Below, one piece after another: positions 53,894-63,076 of a stretch of DNA of 64,000 nucleotides. How positions within the stretch are numbered: position 1 is the stretch's first letter; every line of letters begins with the position of its first letter. Origin of the DNA: an uncultured Fulvivirga sp. (GTDB lineage: Bacteria > Bacteroidota > Bacteroidia > Cytophagales > Cyclobacteriaceae); NCBI GenBank assembly GCA_947500555.1, contig CANMSE010000004.1, positions 124,001 to 188,000 on the forward strand. The letters are read 5' to 3'. The notes below the pieces were generated by a model. That model searched no databases and was not told the origin of the DNA. It saw only the letters and a program-made list of their open reading frames with translations. The translations under genes were made by a program, and so were the position numbers.

Positions 53894-55003
53894 GTGACAA
53901 CGAAACAACCATATCGATTCATTATAAGCGGAGGCGGCACCGGTGGCCATATCTACCCTGCTTTAGCTGTAGCTAATGAGATTCGAGATCAGTATCCTGA
54001 TTCTAAAATTCTCTTTGTGGGTGCTCAGGGAAAAATGGAAATGACTAAAGTACCACAGGCAGGTTATGAGATTCTTGGTCTTTGGATTAGTGGTTTACAA
54101 CGTAGACTGACCATTGCCAATGTTATGTTCCCTATCAAGGTGATCACGAGTTTTTTCAATGCGATCAAAATAGTGAAGAAGTATAAGCCTGATGCCATTT
54201 TAGGTTTTGGAGGTTATGCCAGCGGACCTATGATGTTTGCTGCCAATTCTCGAAAGGTACCTACACTCATACAGGAGCAGAACTCCTATGCCGGATTGAC
54301 CAATAAAAAATTCGCCAAAAAAGCTAAAAGCATTTGTGTGGCCTATGAAGGCATGGATAAATACTTCCCTGCAAGCAAAATTAAGCTGACTGGCAATCCT
54401 GTGAGAAAGGACATCTTATCGTTGGATGATAAAAGAACGGAAGCATATAATCACTTTGAGTTAGACCCTTCAAAGAAAACGGTATTGATTTTAGGTGGAA
54501 GCCTGGGGGCGAGAACGGTAAACCGCAGTATAGCAGGGCATCTGGACCGGATCATTAAAGAGGGCCATCAGCTATTATGGCAGACTGGAAAATTCTATTT
54601 CAACGACATGAAAAAAGTGGCCGCTGACTATGGTAGCCAAAATATTAAAGTACATCAGTTTATTGAACGGATGGATTTGGCATATGCCTCCGCAGACGTA
54701 GTGGTTTCCAGAGCGGGGGCGTTGTCAATTTCTGAACTGTGTTTGGTAGGCAAGCCCACCATTTTGGTGCCTTCGCCCAATGTAGCAGAGGACCATCAGA
54801 CAAAAAATGCAAGGTCATTGAGCACAGCAGGCGCGGCCATTTTGATTAGAGATAGCGAAGCTGAAAAGAGCCTGATGAATCAGGTGATTGATCTTTTAAA
54901 AGACACTGAAAAGCAGGAAAGCTTGAGTAAAGCCATCAAAGAGATGGGGAAACCAAATGCGACTGCAGATATAGTTTCGGAAGTAATAAGGATAATGAAT
55001 TGA
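53894..55003 (+). CDS. murG: Lipid II synthase (UDP-GlcNAc transferase)
   Basis: This 369-residue peripheral membrane enzyme adds GlcNAc to lipid I. The N-terminal glycine loop GGGTGGHIYPALAVA and a second LILGGSLGARTVN are both visible, as is RAGALSISEL near the nucleotide site. It starts with GTG directly after the ftsW stop codon (TAAGTG), a start supported by the glycine loop 12 residues later. Length is normal. Confidence 0.97.
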   Translation: MTTKQPYRFIISGGGTGGHIYPALAVANEIRDQYPDSKILFVGAQGKMEMTKVPQAGYEILGLWISGLQRRLTIANVMFPIKVITSFFNAIKIVKKYKPDAILGFGGYASGPMMFAANSRKVPTLIQEQNSYAGLTNKKFAKKAKSICVAYEGMDKYFPASKIKLTGNPVRKDILSLDDKRTEAYNHFELDPSKKTVLILGGSLGARTVNRSIAGHLDRIIKEGHQLLWQTGKFYFNDMKKVAADYGSQNIKVHQFIERMDLAYASADVVVSRAGALSISELCLVGKPTILVPSPNVAEDHQTKNARSLSTAGAAILIRDSEAEKSLMNQVIDLLKDTEKQESLSKAIKEMGKPNATADIVSEVIRIMN

Positions 55004-56394
55004 ATTTAGTGAACTACCATAACGTCTATTTCATCGGTATTGGAGGTATCGGCATGAGTGCATTGGCTCGTTGGTTCAACCATAACGGGTTCAGCGTTTC
55101 TGGCTATGACCGCACCCCTACTTCACTAACTTCTAAATTAGAAGAAGAGGGTATTTCAATTCATTTTGAAGATGCTGTAGATCATATCCCTGAAGCAGTA
55201 AAGAATAACAAGGAGCAATCATTAGTGGTAGTAACTCCTGCCATTCCTAAAACTCATAAGGAGCTTAATTTCCTAAAAGACAGAGGTTTCAAGCTTCATA
55301 AGCGATCCGAAGTATTGGGAATGATCTCGGCCAACTTCCACCTTGTGGCGGTAGCAGGTACGCACGGCAAAACGACTACTTCTTCTATGATAGCCCATCT
55401 GCTTAAACATGCTGGTAGAGACATAACGGCTTTTCTTGGTGGAATAGCCACTAACTATGAGTCGAACTACATTGCCAACGAGTTAAAAGATGGTAAATCG
55501 ATAGCCGTAGTAGAAGCCGATGAATTCGACAGATCATTTTTAACCCTTCATCCGGATGTGGCTGTGGTCACTTCAGCCGATGCTGATCATCTGGATATTT
55601 ATGGCGATAAAAGTGAATTAGAAAAGTCTTTCAAAGAGTTTATCAGTCAGGTGAAAACCTCAGGTAAGCTCTTCGTGAATGAAAAAATAGCCAAAGAATT
55701 GGTGGACGCTGACTTTGATAAGTCGAGCTACACCTATGGCCTGAACCGGGGGCAATTTTTTGCCAACAACATTACCATGAATAATGGTTTTTTTGAATTT
55801 GACTATTGTGATGAACAGCATCACATTAAGAAGCTTAAGTTAGGCGTCCCCGGTTTTCATAACACTGAAAATGCTACGGTAGCAATAGCCGTAGCTCTTG
55901 ATCTTGGTTTGACCGAAGATGCGATCAGATCTGGCATAGAAAGTTATAAAGGCGTAAAACGAAGATTTGAATATGTGATCAAATCGGAGCAGATCGTATT
56001 TGTAGATGATTATGCGCATCACCCAACGGAGATAGAGTCATTCCTTAAGTCTTTGAAGGCTTTATACCCTGAAAAGAAGATCACAGCAGTTTTTCAACCA
56101 CATCTCTTTACCAGAACCAGAGACTTTGTTGATGGTTTTGCAGAGAGCCTGGATTTGGCGGATGAGGTAATCTTATTAGATATCTACCCTGCTCGTGAAG
56201 AACCTATTGAAGGAGTGACCTCGCAGATCATTTATGATCGGATGACTACTGAAAAAGTATTGCTCAATAAAGAGCGATTGATGGAGCATTTAGGCTCGTC
56301 AGATTATGAGGTGATCGCCACTATTGGAGCAGGTGATATTGACAAATTGGTCAATCCGATTAAAGAACTTTTAAACGAAAAATACCATGCTTAA
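55000..56394 (+). CDS. murC: UDP-MurNAc:L-alanine ligase
   Basis: The product has 464 residues. The start is TTG at 55000, overlapping the murG stop; from there the sequence MNLVNYHNVYFIGIGGIGMS matches family N-termini. The ATP site is AGTHGKTTTSSM. DADHLDIYG and DDYAHHPTEI are further hallmarks. It adds L-alanine as the first residue of the stem. It overlaps ftsQ by 8 nt. Confidence 0.97.
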   Translation: MNLVNYHNVYFIGIGGIGMSALARWFNHNGFSVSGYDRTPTSLTSKLEEEGISIHFEDAVDHIPEAVKNNKEQSLVVVTPAIPKTHKELNFLKDRGFKLHKRSEVLGMISANFHLVAVAGTHGKTTTSSMIAHLLKHAGRDITAFLGGIATNYESNYIANELKDGKSIAVVEADEFDRSFLTLHPDVAVVTSADADHLDIYGDKSELEKSFKEFISQVKTSGKLFVNEKIAKELVDADFDKSSYTYGLNRGQFFANNITMNNGFFEFDYCDEQHHIKKLKLGVPGFHNTENATVAIAVALDLGLTEDAIRSGIESYKGVKRRFEYVIKSEQIVFVDDYAHHPTEIESFLKSLKALYPEKKITAVFQPHLFTRTRDFVDGFAESLDLADEVILLDIYPAREEPIEGVTSQIIYDRMTTEKVLLNKERLMEHLGSSDYEVIATIGAGDIDKLVNPIKELLNEKYHA

Positions 56395-57151
56395 AAAACT
56401 AAAAATAGGCAAAGGAGTCAAGGTGGTATTGGTTTCAGTACTGTTACTGGTACTTATTGGTTTTGCTAACAGAAAGCAACAAGGTGAAAAGTGTCTTGAT
56501 ATAGTTATCAAATTGGGCAACCAACAGAATAACTTCTTTATCGATGAGCACGATGTGATGGCTCTGATGACAGACAATGGAGAAGAAGTCCTTTTGGGGA
56601 AACACTATAAAGACATCAACCTTAAAGCGATTGAGGAAAGAGTTAAAACACAGCATTTCATTAAAACGGCAGAGATCTATAAAGATCTAAAGGGGAATTT
56701 ATTAGTAAATGCAGAATTGAGACGACCTTTTGCACGTATTATGGAACCGGGCAAAGCCAATGGTTATGTAGCACTTGACGGTACTATTCTACCTACATCT
56801 ACAAAATACACTTCACGAACGGTAGTGCTTAGCGGAAGCTATATGACCGAAATGATGAAGAATAGCCTGACGGAGACTGAGGAAGGGCAAAAAATTTATG
56901 AGCTGCTGAATTTCATTAATAATGATCGCTTTTGGAAAGCTCAAATTGCTCAAATAGATATTAGTAAGGATTTGTATGTGACACTCTACCCGCAAGTGAC
57001 GAAGCAGGTAGTGGAGTTTGGTCAGCCTGATGAGGTAGCCAAAAAGTTTAAGAAGCTAAAAGCATTCTATCAAAAGGTATTGCCCCAAAAGGGCTGGAAT
57101 GCCTACAGTAGAATCAATTTGGAATATAAAGATCAAGTAGTAGCTGAGTAG
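56387..57151 (+). CDS. ftsQ: Cell-division protein FtsQ
   Basis: This 254-residue single-pass protein has a short basic cytoplasmic tail and a helix at about 12-27 (VVLVSVLLLVLIGFA). The periplasmic part has a POTRA-like region (FIDEHDVMALM) and the FtsQ beta domain (RRPFARIMEPGK, then GYVALDGTILP). It belongs to the FtsQLB complex that activates FtsWI. Its place between murC and ftsA is standard. Confidence 0.93.
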   Translation: MLKKLKIGKGVKVVLVSVLLLVLIGFANRKQQGEKCLDIVIKLGNQQNNFFIDEHDVMALMTDNGEEVLLGKHYKDINLKAIEERVKTQHFIKTAEIYKDLKGNLLVNAELRRPFARIMEPGKANGYVALDGTILPTSTKYTSRTVVLSGSYMTEMMKNSLTETEEGQKIYELLNFINNDRFWKAQIAQIDISKDLYVTLYPQVTKQVVEFGQPDEVAKKFKKLKAFYQKVLPQKGWNAYSRINLEYKDQVVAE

Positions 57152-57333
57152 TACTGAGTACATAGTAGTAAGTATTGAGTAGTAAGTAAAAAGTAGATAG
57201 TAGTGTGTAACGATGAATGATAATATTAAAAAAGAGGATTAGGTAAAGAGACTTGTGACTCTATACTCACGACTAAAGACTGGCGACTAAAGACTAATAA
57301 AAATAAACAACCACTATAAATAAATTAACAACC
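57152..57333 (+). repeat. Degenerate short repeats between ftsQ and ftsA
   Basis: The first half is built from variants of AGTAGTAAGTA and similar words. Later the 14-bp unit CGACTAAAGACT(GG/AA) occurs twice in tandem (57270-57297). I see no open frame or clear hairpin. It resembles the spacer before murD in style though not in sequence. Confidence 0.7.
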
Positions 57334-58635
57334 ATGGAAAATGACAAAATCGTAGTTGGACTCGACATTGGAACCACAAAGATTTGCGCAATTGTGGGTC
57401 GCAAGAATGAGTTCGGCAAACTTGAAGTTTTGGGCATGGGTAAAGCTGAATCGGATGGAGTGATTCGAGGCATCGTTACCAACATTGACAAAACGGTGAA
57501 TGCAATTGAAAAGGCCGTAAAAGAGGCTGAAGATCAGGCGGGTATTGATATCCGTGTGGTAAACGTTGGTATCGCAGGCCAACACATCAAAAGCTCTATC
57601 CATCATGGAAGCATCACTCGCTCTTCCAATGATGATGAGATCACTATTGAAGACATCAACAGACTGACCAACGATATGTACCGTATCGTCATTCCTCCTG
57701 GGAGTGAGATCATTCACGTGATGCCACAAGACTACACTGTAGACTATGAAGCAGGCATCAAAGATCCTGTAGGTATGTCTGGGGTGAAGTTGGAAGCTGA
57801 TTTCCATGTGATCACGGCTCAGACCAATGCGATCAACAACATTAACAAATGCGTGAAACGCGCAGGGTTAGAAATTGAAAACCTCATTCTTGAGCCATTA
57901 GCATCCAGTCTGGCGGTGTTGAGTGACGAAGAAAAAGAAGCAGGCATTTGCCTGATCGATATAGGGGGTGGTACTACGGATATCGCCATTTTCCATGACA
58001 ATATCATCAGACATACGGCAGTTATTCCATTCGGAGGTAACATCATTACTTCTGATATCAAGCAGGGTTGCATGGTGATGCAACATCAGGCAGAATTGCT
58101 GAAAACGAAATTTGGCAAAGCGATTGGCGAAGAGGCTAGCCCTAACGAGATCGTAGCTATACCTGGTATTCGTAACAGACCTGCCAAAGAAATTTCTATT
58201 CGTAACCTGGCCAATATCATAGAGGCGAGAATGGAAGAGATTGTAGAATTGGCACATACAGAAATTATTACTTCAGGTTTTGAGAACAGACTGGCAGGTG
58301 GCATTGTGATCACGGGTGGTGGCTCTCAATTGAACAGCTTGAAGCAACTCGTAGAATACATGACTGGCATGGATGCACGAATCGGTTATCCGAATGAGCA
58401 TCTGGGCAAAAGCAAAGTCGATAGTGTAAAAAGTCCGATGTATGCTACATCAGTAGGACTTGTACTTTCCGGATTTAGAGCATTGGACAATAGAGAAGAC
58501 CGATACAAAGAAGCTCAGGGCGGAGGAAAGTTAAGTGTAAAAAAACGTGAAGCCAGCGGTGATTTTTTCGCGAAAATCTTAAATAAAACCAAAGGCCTTT
58601 TGATTGACGACTTAGACGGTAGTAAAGACTACTAA
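57334..58635 (+). CDS. ftsA: Cell-division protein FtsA
   Basis: This 433-residue actin-like ATPase tethers FtsZ to the membrane. The phosphate loop VGLDIGTTKICAIVG opens it, followed by the SHS2-type 1C domain and LIDIGGGTTDIAIF, and then GGIVITGGGSQL. The C-terminus (KILNKTKGLLIDDLDG) holds the helix expected to bind membrane. ftsZ follows after 37 nt. Confidence 0.97.
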   Translation: MENDKIVVGLDIGTTKICAIVGRKNEFGKLEVLGMGKAESDGVIRGIVTNIDKTVNAIEKAVKEAEDQAGIDIRVVNVGIAGQHIKSSIHHGSITRSSNDDEITIEDINRLTNDMYRIVIPPGSEIIHVMPQDYTVDYEAGIKDPVGMSGVKLEADFHVITAQTNAINNINKCVKRAGLEIENLILEPLASSLAVLSDEEKEAGICLIDIGGGTTDIAIFHDNIIRHTAVIPFGGNIITSDIKQGCMVMQHQAELLKTKFGKAIGEEASPNEIVAIPGIRNRPAKEISIRNLANIIEARMEEIVELAHTEIITSGFENRLAGGIVITGGGSQLNSLKQLVEYMTGMDARIGYPNEHLGKSKVDSVKSPMYATSVGLVLSGFRALDNREDRYKEAQGGGKLSVKKREASGDFFAKILNKTKGLLIDDLDGSKDY

Positions 58636-58672
58636 CATTAAAAAATAAGGAACCACTATAAATTAAATTATC

Positions 58673-60226
58673 ATGGAAGACAATGGATATAAATTCGAAA
58701 TTCCAAAACACCATAAATCGATCATTAAGGTCATAGGTGTTGGTGGAGGTGGCAGCAACGCTGTCAACTTCATGCATAGTCAGGGCATTAAAGATGTGGA
58801 GTTCGTGGTATGTAACACCGACTCGCAAGCATTGAAGTCCAGCACCGTGCCTGCAAAAATTCAAATAGGCGTAAATCTTACGGAAGGTCTTGGTGCTGGA
58901 GCCAATCCTGATGTAGGCAAGAATGCCGCTTTAGAAAGCAAAGAAGATATTCGTGACCTCTTGGGCACGGATACTAAAATGGTATTTATCACTGCCGGAA
59001 TGGGCGGAGGTACCGGAACAGGAGCTGCTCCTGTCATTGCCAAAATAGCTAAGGAAATGGATATCCTTACGGTAGGTATTGTGACCTCCCCTTTCGCTTT
59101 TGAAGGTAAGAAAAAAACAGCCCAAGCGGCTCAGGGAATTCAAGCATTAAAAGACAGTTGTGATACTGTTTTGGTGATCCTGAATGATAAACTGAGAGAG
59201 ATTCACGGCAATCTTTCTATAGGCAATGCTTTTGGTCAGGCTGATAATGTATTGACGACTGCTGCCAAAGGTATTGCAGAAATCATCACTGTTGCCGGTT
59301 ATGTGAATGTGGATTTTCAGGATGTACGTACTGTAATGCACAATGCAGGTGCTGCGGTCATGGGTTCGTCAGAAACAAAAGGTGAGAATAGAGCCTTAAG
59401 AGCTGCTGAAGCTGCGTTGGCCTCTCCTCTACTGGACAACAGAGACATTCACGGAGCTCAGAAAATCTTACTGTCAATCATCTCCGGTGATCAGGCCGAA
59501 CTTCAAATGGACGAGCTGACAGAAATTACAGAATACATCCAGGAACAGGCCGGTGACGATGCTGAAGTGATCTTCGGCCATGGTGTTGATCCTAGCCTGG
59601 AAGAAAGCATTCGTGTGACAGTCATTGCCACAGGTTTTGATAAAACGGTAAACTCCTATGCTCCCAGTGAGAATGGATTCGTTTCGAGAACAGACGAAGG
59701 CCGAAAGGTATTTGACCTTGAAAAGCCGCAGCAGATTGACATGTTCAAAGCTGATAACTCCATTAATGAGGATGATAGCTCTGAGATGACAACCAGAACG
59801 GTAGAAGATTCGGAAGATGACAGTTTATCCTCTCGCTACTCCTTTGCTATGCCTGAGAACAAAGCTCCCCAGGAAGAGGATGGTGATGAAGGCTTATTTG
59901 ATGAGCTGGATGACGAGTTCGAAATTGTAGAAGACAACCATTCTGACCAGCAGATTAATGATGATGGGATGATGGATGTGCGAAGTACCAAGGAGCGATT
60001 AAAAACACAAGCGGCAGAGCGACTGAACAGACTGAAAGGTTTGAATAAAGCGGAAATGAATACGCATGAGTTTAAAGAGAAATTAGATGTGCCCGCATTT
60101 TTGCGCAAAGATGTGAAGCTGTCTAATGTACCTCACTCCTCGGAGCCGCATGTGAGTAAGTATAACCTAAATGACGATAACCAGATCTTGGGTAACAACA
60201 AGTTCTTGCATGATAATGTGGACTAA
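58673..60226 (+). CDS. ftsZ: Cell-division protein FtsZ
   Basis: The product has 517 residues. The tubulin-like GTPase domain has VGGGGSNAVN and the signature GGGTGTGAAPVIAKIA. A long acidic linker (about 330-450) precedes the conserved C-terminal peptide, here VPAFLRK, and a further tail of about 35 residues ending FLHDNVD. From memory this extra tail is common in Bacteroidota FtsZ, in contrast to the terminal peptide of E. coli. FtsZ forms the division ring. It is the last gene of the cluster. Confidence 0.98.
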   Translation: MEDNGYKFEIPKHHKSIIKVIGVGGGGSNAVNFMHSQGIKDVEFVVCNTDSQALKSSTVPAKIQIGVNLTEGLGAGANPDVGKNAALESKEDIRDLLGTDTKMVFITAGMGGGTGTGAAPVIAKIAKEMDILTVGIVTSPFAFEGKKKTAQAAQGIQALKDSCDTVLVILNDKLREIHGNLSIGNAFGQADNVLTTAAKGIAEIITVAGYVNVDFQDVRTVMHNAGAAVMGSSETKGENRALRAAEAALASPLLDNRDIHGAQKILLSIISGDQAELQMDELTEITEYIQEQAGDDAEVIFGHGVDPSLEESIRVTVIATGFDKTVNSYAPSENGFVSRTDEGRKVFDLEKPQQIDMFKADNSINEDDSSEMTTRTVEDSEDDSLSSRYSFAMPENKAPQEEDGDEGLFDELDDEFEIVEDNHSDQQINDDGMMDVRSTKERLKTQAAERLNRLKGLNKAEMNTHEFKEKLDVPAFLRKDVKLSNVPHSSEPHVSKYNLNDDNQILGNNKFLHDNVD

Positions 60227-60250
60227 ACTCGAACCTCCTAGGAACAACCT

Positions 60251-60306
60251 CCCCGGATTTATTCCGGGGTCTCCTGTTAGGGACGGGATGCCGGAACAAG
60301 TCCGGC
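60251..60306. repeat. REP-like hairpin pair downstream of ftsZ
   Basis: Two GC-rich stems lie 20 nt apart: CCCCGGA/TCCGGGG (60251-60269) and GCCGGA/TCCGGC (60290-60306), linked by a CTCCTGTTAGGGACGGGATG spacer. The wording resembles the palindromes near 62.6-62.8 kb. Confidence 0.65.
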
Positions 60307-60430
60307 AAGATAATATTAAAGATAGTTGATTGACATCGCAGCACTAAAACCGGCTTACTTTCCAATTCGTAGTGGTTGTTGGTTGTAATTTTTTGGCCGG
60401 TGCTGCCCTGTCAATATTTTTTAATCTCAA

Positions 60431-60461
60431 AACCTCCTTGGTGCGCCTTGGAGGTTTTTTT
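60431..60461 (+). terminator. Terminator of the dcw cluster
   Basis: AACCTCC and GGAGGTT pair across a 12-nt loop with a T run of seven, about 200 nt after the ftsZ stop. It is the first good T-tailed hairpin after mraZ that I can see. Confidence 0.75.
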
Positions 60462-60564
60462 GGTTTTAGAAATTGTGAATTGATTTGATAACGATTTTAT
60501 TATGAATTGTCATCTCTAGAAGTGTTATTATCCACTTTAGAAACTATTACGTTTTCGTAGAGTC

Positions 60565-62379
60565 TTACATTTTTTTAAAAATTTCAATAATATCTTCAAG
60601 TATGCTTGGATTTTCTTTTAGTGCAATGTCGATATAACACTCTCTTATCCTCACAGAATCAGCTTTTAAAACTTTCCCGCATAAATGAGAAAAAATTATT
60701 TTTCCTTGGTACTCAGTTTTCCAATTTTCAGTCAATAAGAGTTTCTTTAGTCTTACTGTTTCGTTTTTCAACCAAGATTCGACTGCGCTCTTGTTGAGTT
60801 CAATTGATAATTTATTGATTTCTGTTTCGAATCCAGTTACAATCTCTTCAATAATAGTTTCTGTTGTTTTTGAGCTTTCTAAATTTAATTTTGGGGCTTT
60901 AATTGAATAGTTCGCTGAAAGATGATCTTTGAAATTTTTGATTAAGTTAAACGACAAAGTTTCTTGTGCCACTCTCTTTATTTCAGTTTTGATAAAGTCT
61001 TTTGTCAAGTTTCCATTTTTATCCAGATAGAGATGTACAACTACTTTTCTAAGAATATCTTCATCCAAAAAATAGTTTTCTATGTGCCTCCTTTTGAGGC
61101 AAAATATATGACCATTAGCTTCTAGCGGGGTAATTTGATCTTGGCGTAATCCGTCTCTGTCCCTTATCATAAACATATTTACACCAAAAATTGATTGTCT
61201 TATTTGTTCTTCGACAGTCTTTAGCGTACCAATATTGATTACAGAGCCAATTGGGCTAACTTTTATTTCCGAATCAATGGTTTGTGCTATTTTGTGATAG
61301 GTCAAACGATCTATACTTGAACTCTCACCTTCAACAAAAACAATTTTCTTTCCAACCGCGAATAGCCCCAGATTTTCTCCGATTAGCTGTACCAATTCGT
61401 GATGGCTAGTATTTAACTCGCTCAATCGATGAGCTTGATTTGCTCCTGATTGGTTTGCATCAATAAAAAATACATTTCCAGTGGCATAATATGTAGAAAT
61501 TAAATCAGCAGAGTGTGTTAAGAAAATGAATTGATTCGTATGTTCTCCTATGGACTTAAGAGATTCAATTAGTTTAAAGGTTAAGGTTGGATGTAGATGT
61601 AATTCCGGTTCATCTATAATAAAAACAGAATGTCGAATGTCTTTTCGTGCTACATCGAACAGTATTTTAATTACTTCTTGTTCTCCAGAGCTTAAAGTGT
61701 TAAAAGGAAGAGGTTGTCCAGCTGAATCTTTATATTGAAACTCTCGAGCTTGTGCAGGGTTAATATCCAATAGTTCTTTACCGGGAAGGGTTTCCCTAAA
61801 TATTTTTTTATACTTTTCTAAAGGTCTAGGGTGTTTCTTTAAAATGTCATCACCTTTTAAATTTGAATTGGACAGTACCTCTTGCGCCAATTTATTAGTG
61901 TGGGCAGCTACCTTTAAATGAATATAATTCATAAAGTCACGCCATCTATCAATAAATTTGCCATAGCCCCAGGTAGGTGGTGTATCAGCGTCATCTGGAT
62001 CTGCAACTTGAAAACTTACGGGGTTAAACTTGATTGTTTCTAGGTTTCTTTTTGAATCTATTTGGACGAGGGAGCCGACATATTTGCCCTGACCATATTT
62101 TCTAGTATTTATGTAGTTGACGAATTTTGCATTTTGAGTGTTTTTTGGGAGTATTATGGTGTCTCCTCCAAAATATTTAGGGTCAGCTTCTTCTTTTCTT
62201 GTTGCCTCAATTTCAATTTCCATTAAAGGGTTATTCTGTATAGATGCAACAATTGCATCTTTTAGTCTGGTTTTTCCGGCACCATTTGCACCAGCAATAA
62301 TTACAACATCTCCTAGATTATCAATTTCAATATTCTTTATTGGCTTATAATTGTTAATTCTTAATGATTTAATTTTCAT
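60565..62379 (-). CDS. AAA ATPase with C-terminal TOPRIM-like nuclease domain (OLD/DUF4435 type)
   Basis: This 604-residue protein has Walker A GANGAGKT at 30-37, the signature LSSGEQ at 229-234, Walker B SVFIIDEPELHLHP at 251-264 and the H-loop THS at 288-290. A TOPRIM-like half follows: IVFVEGESS (346-354, Glu350) and MIRDRDG (404-410, acidic pair D407/D409), then RRHIENYFLDEDIL, as in DUF4435 proteins. Overcoming-lysogenization-defect (OLD) nucleases and related ATPase-TOPRIM proteins act in phage defence, often with a partner. Here no partner gene is adjacent. It lies convergent to the dcw cluster, is AT-rich and borders repeat DNA, so recent gain is likely. Confidence 0.85.
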   Translation of the reverse strand: MKIKSLRINNYKPIKNIEIDNLGDVVIIAGANGAGKTRLKDAIVASIQNNPLMEIEIEATRKEEADPKYFGGDTIILPKNTQNAKFVNYINTRKYGQGKYVGSLVQIDSKRNLETIKFNPVSFQVADPDDADTPPTWGYGKFIDRWRDFMNYIHLKVAAHTNKLAQEVLSNSNLKGDDILKKHPRPLEKYKKIFRETLPGKELLDINPAQAREFQYKDSAGQPLPFNTLSSGEQEVIKILFDVARKDIRHSVFIIDEPELHLHPTLTFKLIESLKSIGEHTNQFIFLTHSADLISTYYATGNVFFIDANQSGANQAHRLSELNTSHHELVQLIGENLGLFAVGKKIVFVEGESSSIDRLTYHKIAQTIDSEIKVSPIGSVINIGTLKTVEEQIRQSIFGVNMFMIRDRDGLRQDQITPLEANGHIFCLKRRHIENYFLDEDILRKVVVHLYLDKNGNLTKDFIKTEIKRVAQETLSFNLIKNFKDHLSANYSIKAPKLNLESSKTTETIIEEIVTGFETEINKLSIELNKSAVESWLKNETVRLKKLLLTENWKTEYQGKIIFSHLCGKVLKADSVRIRECYIDIALKENPSILEDIIEIFKKM

Positions 62380-62497
62380 TGAACAAATTTTGAGTGAAGC
62401 TTAAGAATTGGAAATAGTTAGTCTCTATATCTTTAAAATTAGTTGAATATAGTGCACTGCAGCCTCAATAAATAGTAAAAAACCGCTTATTTAGCCT

Positions 62498-62521
62498 GTA
62501 TTGAGTATTTTTACTCAATAC
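62498..62521. promoter_or_regulatory. Perfect 10-bp inverted repeat with a third half-site
   Basis: GTATTGAGTA, four T, TACTCAATAC, followed at once by CATTGAGTAAAA, a third copy of the half-site. It lies about 120 nt upstream of the ATPase-TOPRIM start. It could be an operator for a dimeric repressor, or a terminator-like hairpin. The function is inferred from symmetry only. Confidence 0.4.
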
Positions 62522-62589
62522 ATTGAGTAAAATGTACTAGTCTAAAATGGAGTGTTGTTGGGTTTTATGATAAAAGTACTCGAACGCCA

Positions 62590-62822
62590 TTGGGAGACCC
62601 CTGCCTGTGCAGAGGTGACGAGAAACGATAGGTGACCCTGACTGCGTCCGCCATAGGCGGACAAGCACGGGTGACAATCTAAAAACGTATCGTCACTCTG
62701 AGGATGTAATCCGAAGAGTCTTATTATCCAGAGAGACTCTTCATGCCAGACTATCGTCTGGATTCAGACCCGATAGCTATCGGGTGACGGAGATTCCTGC
62801 CTGCGCAGGAATGACGGCAAAG
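62590..62822. repeat. Cluster of REP-like palindromes
   Basis: Several distinct hairpins lie in a row: CCTGCCTGTGCAGAGG, GTCCGCCATAGGCGGAC, CCAGACTATCGTCTGG, CCCGATAGCTATCGGG and TTCCTGCCTGCGCAGGAA, joined by GTGACGG/GTGACAA words. Such elements occur in many copies in Bacteroidota intergenic DNA. The block separates the ATPase gene from the small membrane protein gene. Confidence 0.75.
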
Positions 62823-62827
62823 TAGGC

Positions 62828-63076
62828 TTATTTTAAATTCCGTTCCTTTAAAAGCTTTTCGAGTTCTTTATTACGCTTCGATTCATTGATTAATTTATAG
62901 ATCAGGAAGAGAGGAATTAGAGTAAGAAATCCCCAGGTGCTTTGAACCACACTGTAAATGATGATTCCAAACATGAATCCAATAAACAGTGCACTTGCGA
63001 TCGGAGATAGCTTCGTTTTTTTCGCTTCTGCCAGCAGTTCCTCGTCTGTTAATTCTGATAGTTCTTTTTGATTCAT
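62828..63076 (-). CDS. Small membrane protein of unknown function
   Basis: The product has 82 residues. An acidic N-terminal helix (LSELTDEELLAEAKKTK) is followed by two close membrane segments (about 25-43 and 46-62) and a charged C-terminal helix (NESKRNKELEKLLKERN). Small proteins of this layout are common in Bacteroidota, but I know no function. It is a single gene between REP-like blocks. The frame and start look normal. Confidence 0.65.
   Translation of the reverse strand: MNQKELSELTDEELLAEAKKTKLSPIASALFIGFMFGIIIYSVVQSTWGFLTLIPLFLIYKLINESKRNKELEKLLKERNLK

Larger units (their letters stand above)
60227..60564. other. Non-coding spacer after ftsZ
   Basis: These 338 nt hold two REP-like hairpins (60251-60306) and the terminator at 60431-60461, both listed separately. 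I see no credible open frame in the remainder. Confidence 0.6.
62380..62827. other. Non-coding stretch upstream of the ATPase-TOPRIM gene
   Basis: These 448 nt have no credible frame. The half next to the ATPase gene is AT-rich and holds a perfect palindrome (listed). The other half is a run of REP-like hairpins (listed). Confidence 0.6.

Noticed and set aside
57898..58257. Long antisense open frames within ftsA and ftsZ
   Set aside because: They mirror the codon pattern of highly conserved genes. The translated products have no domain, signal or plausible composition.
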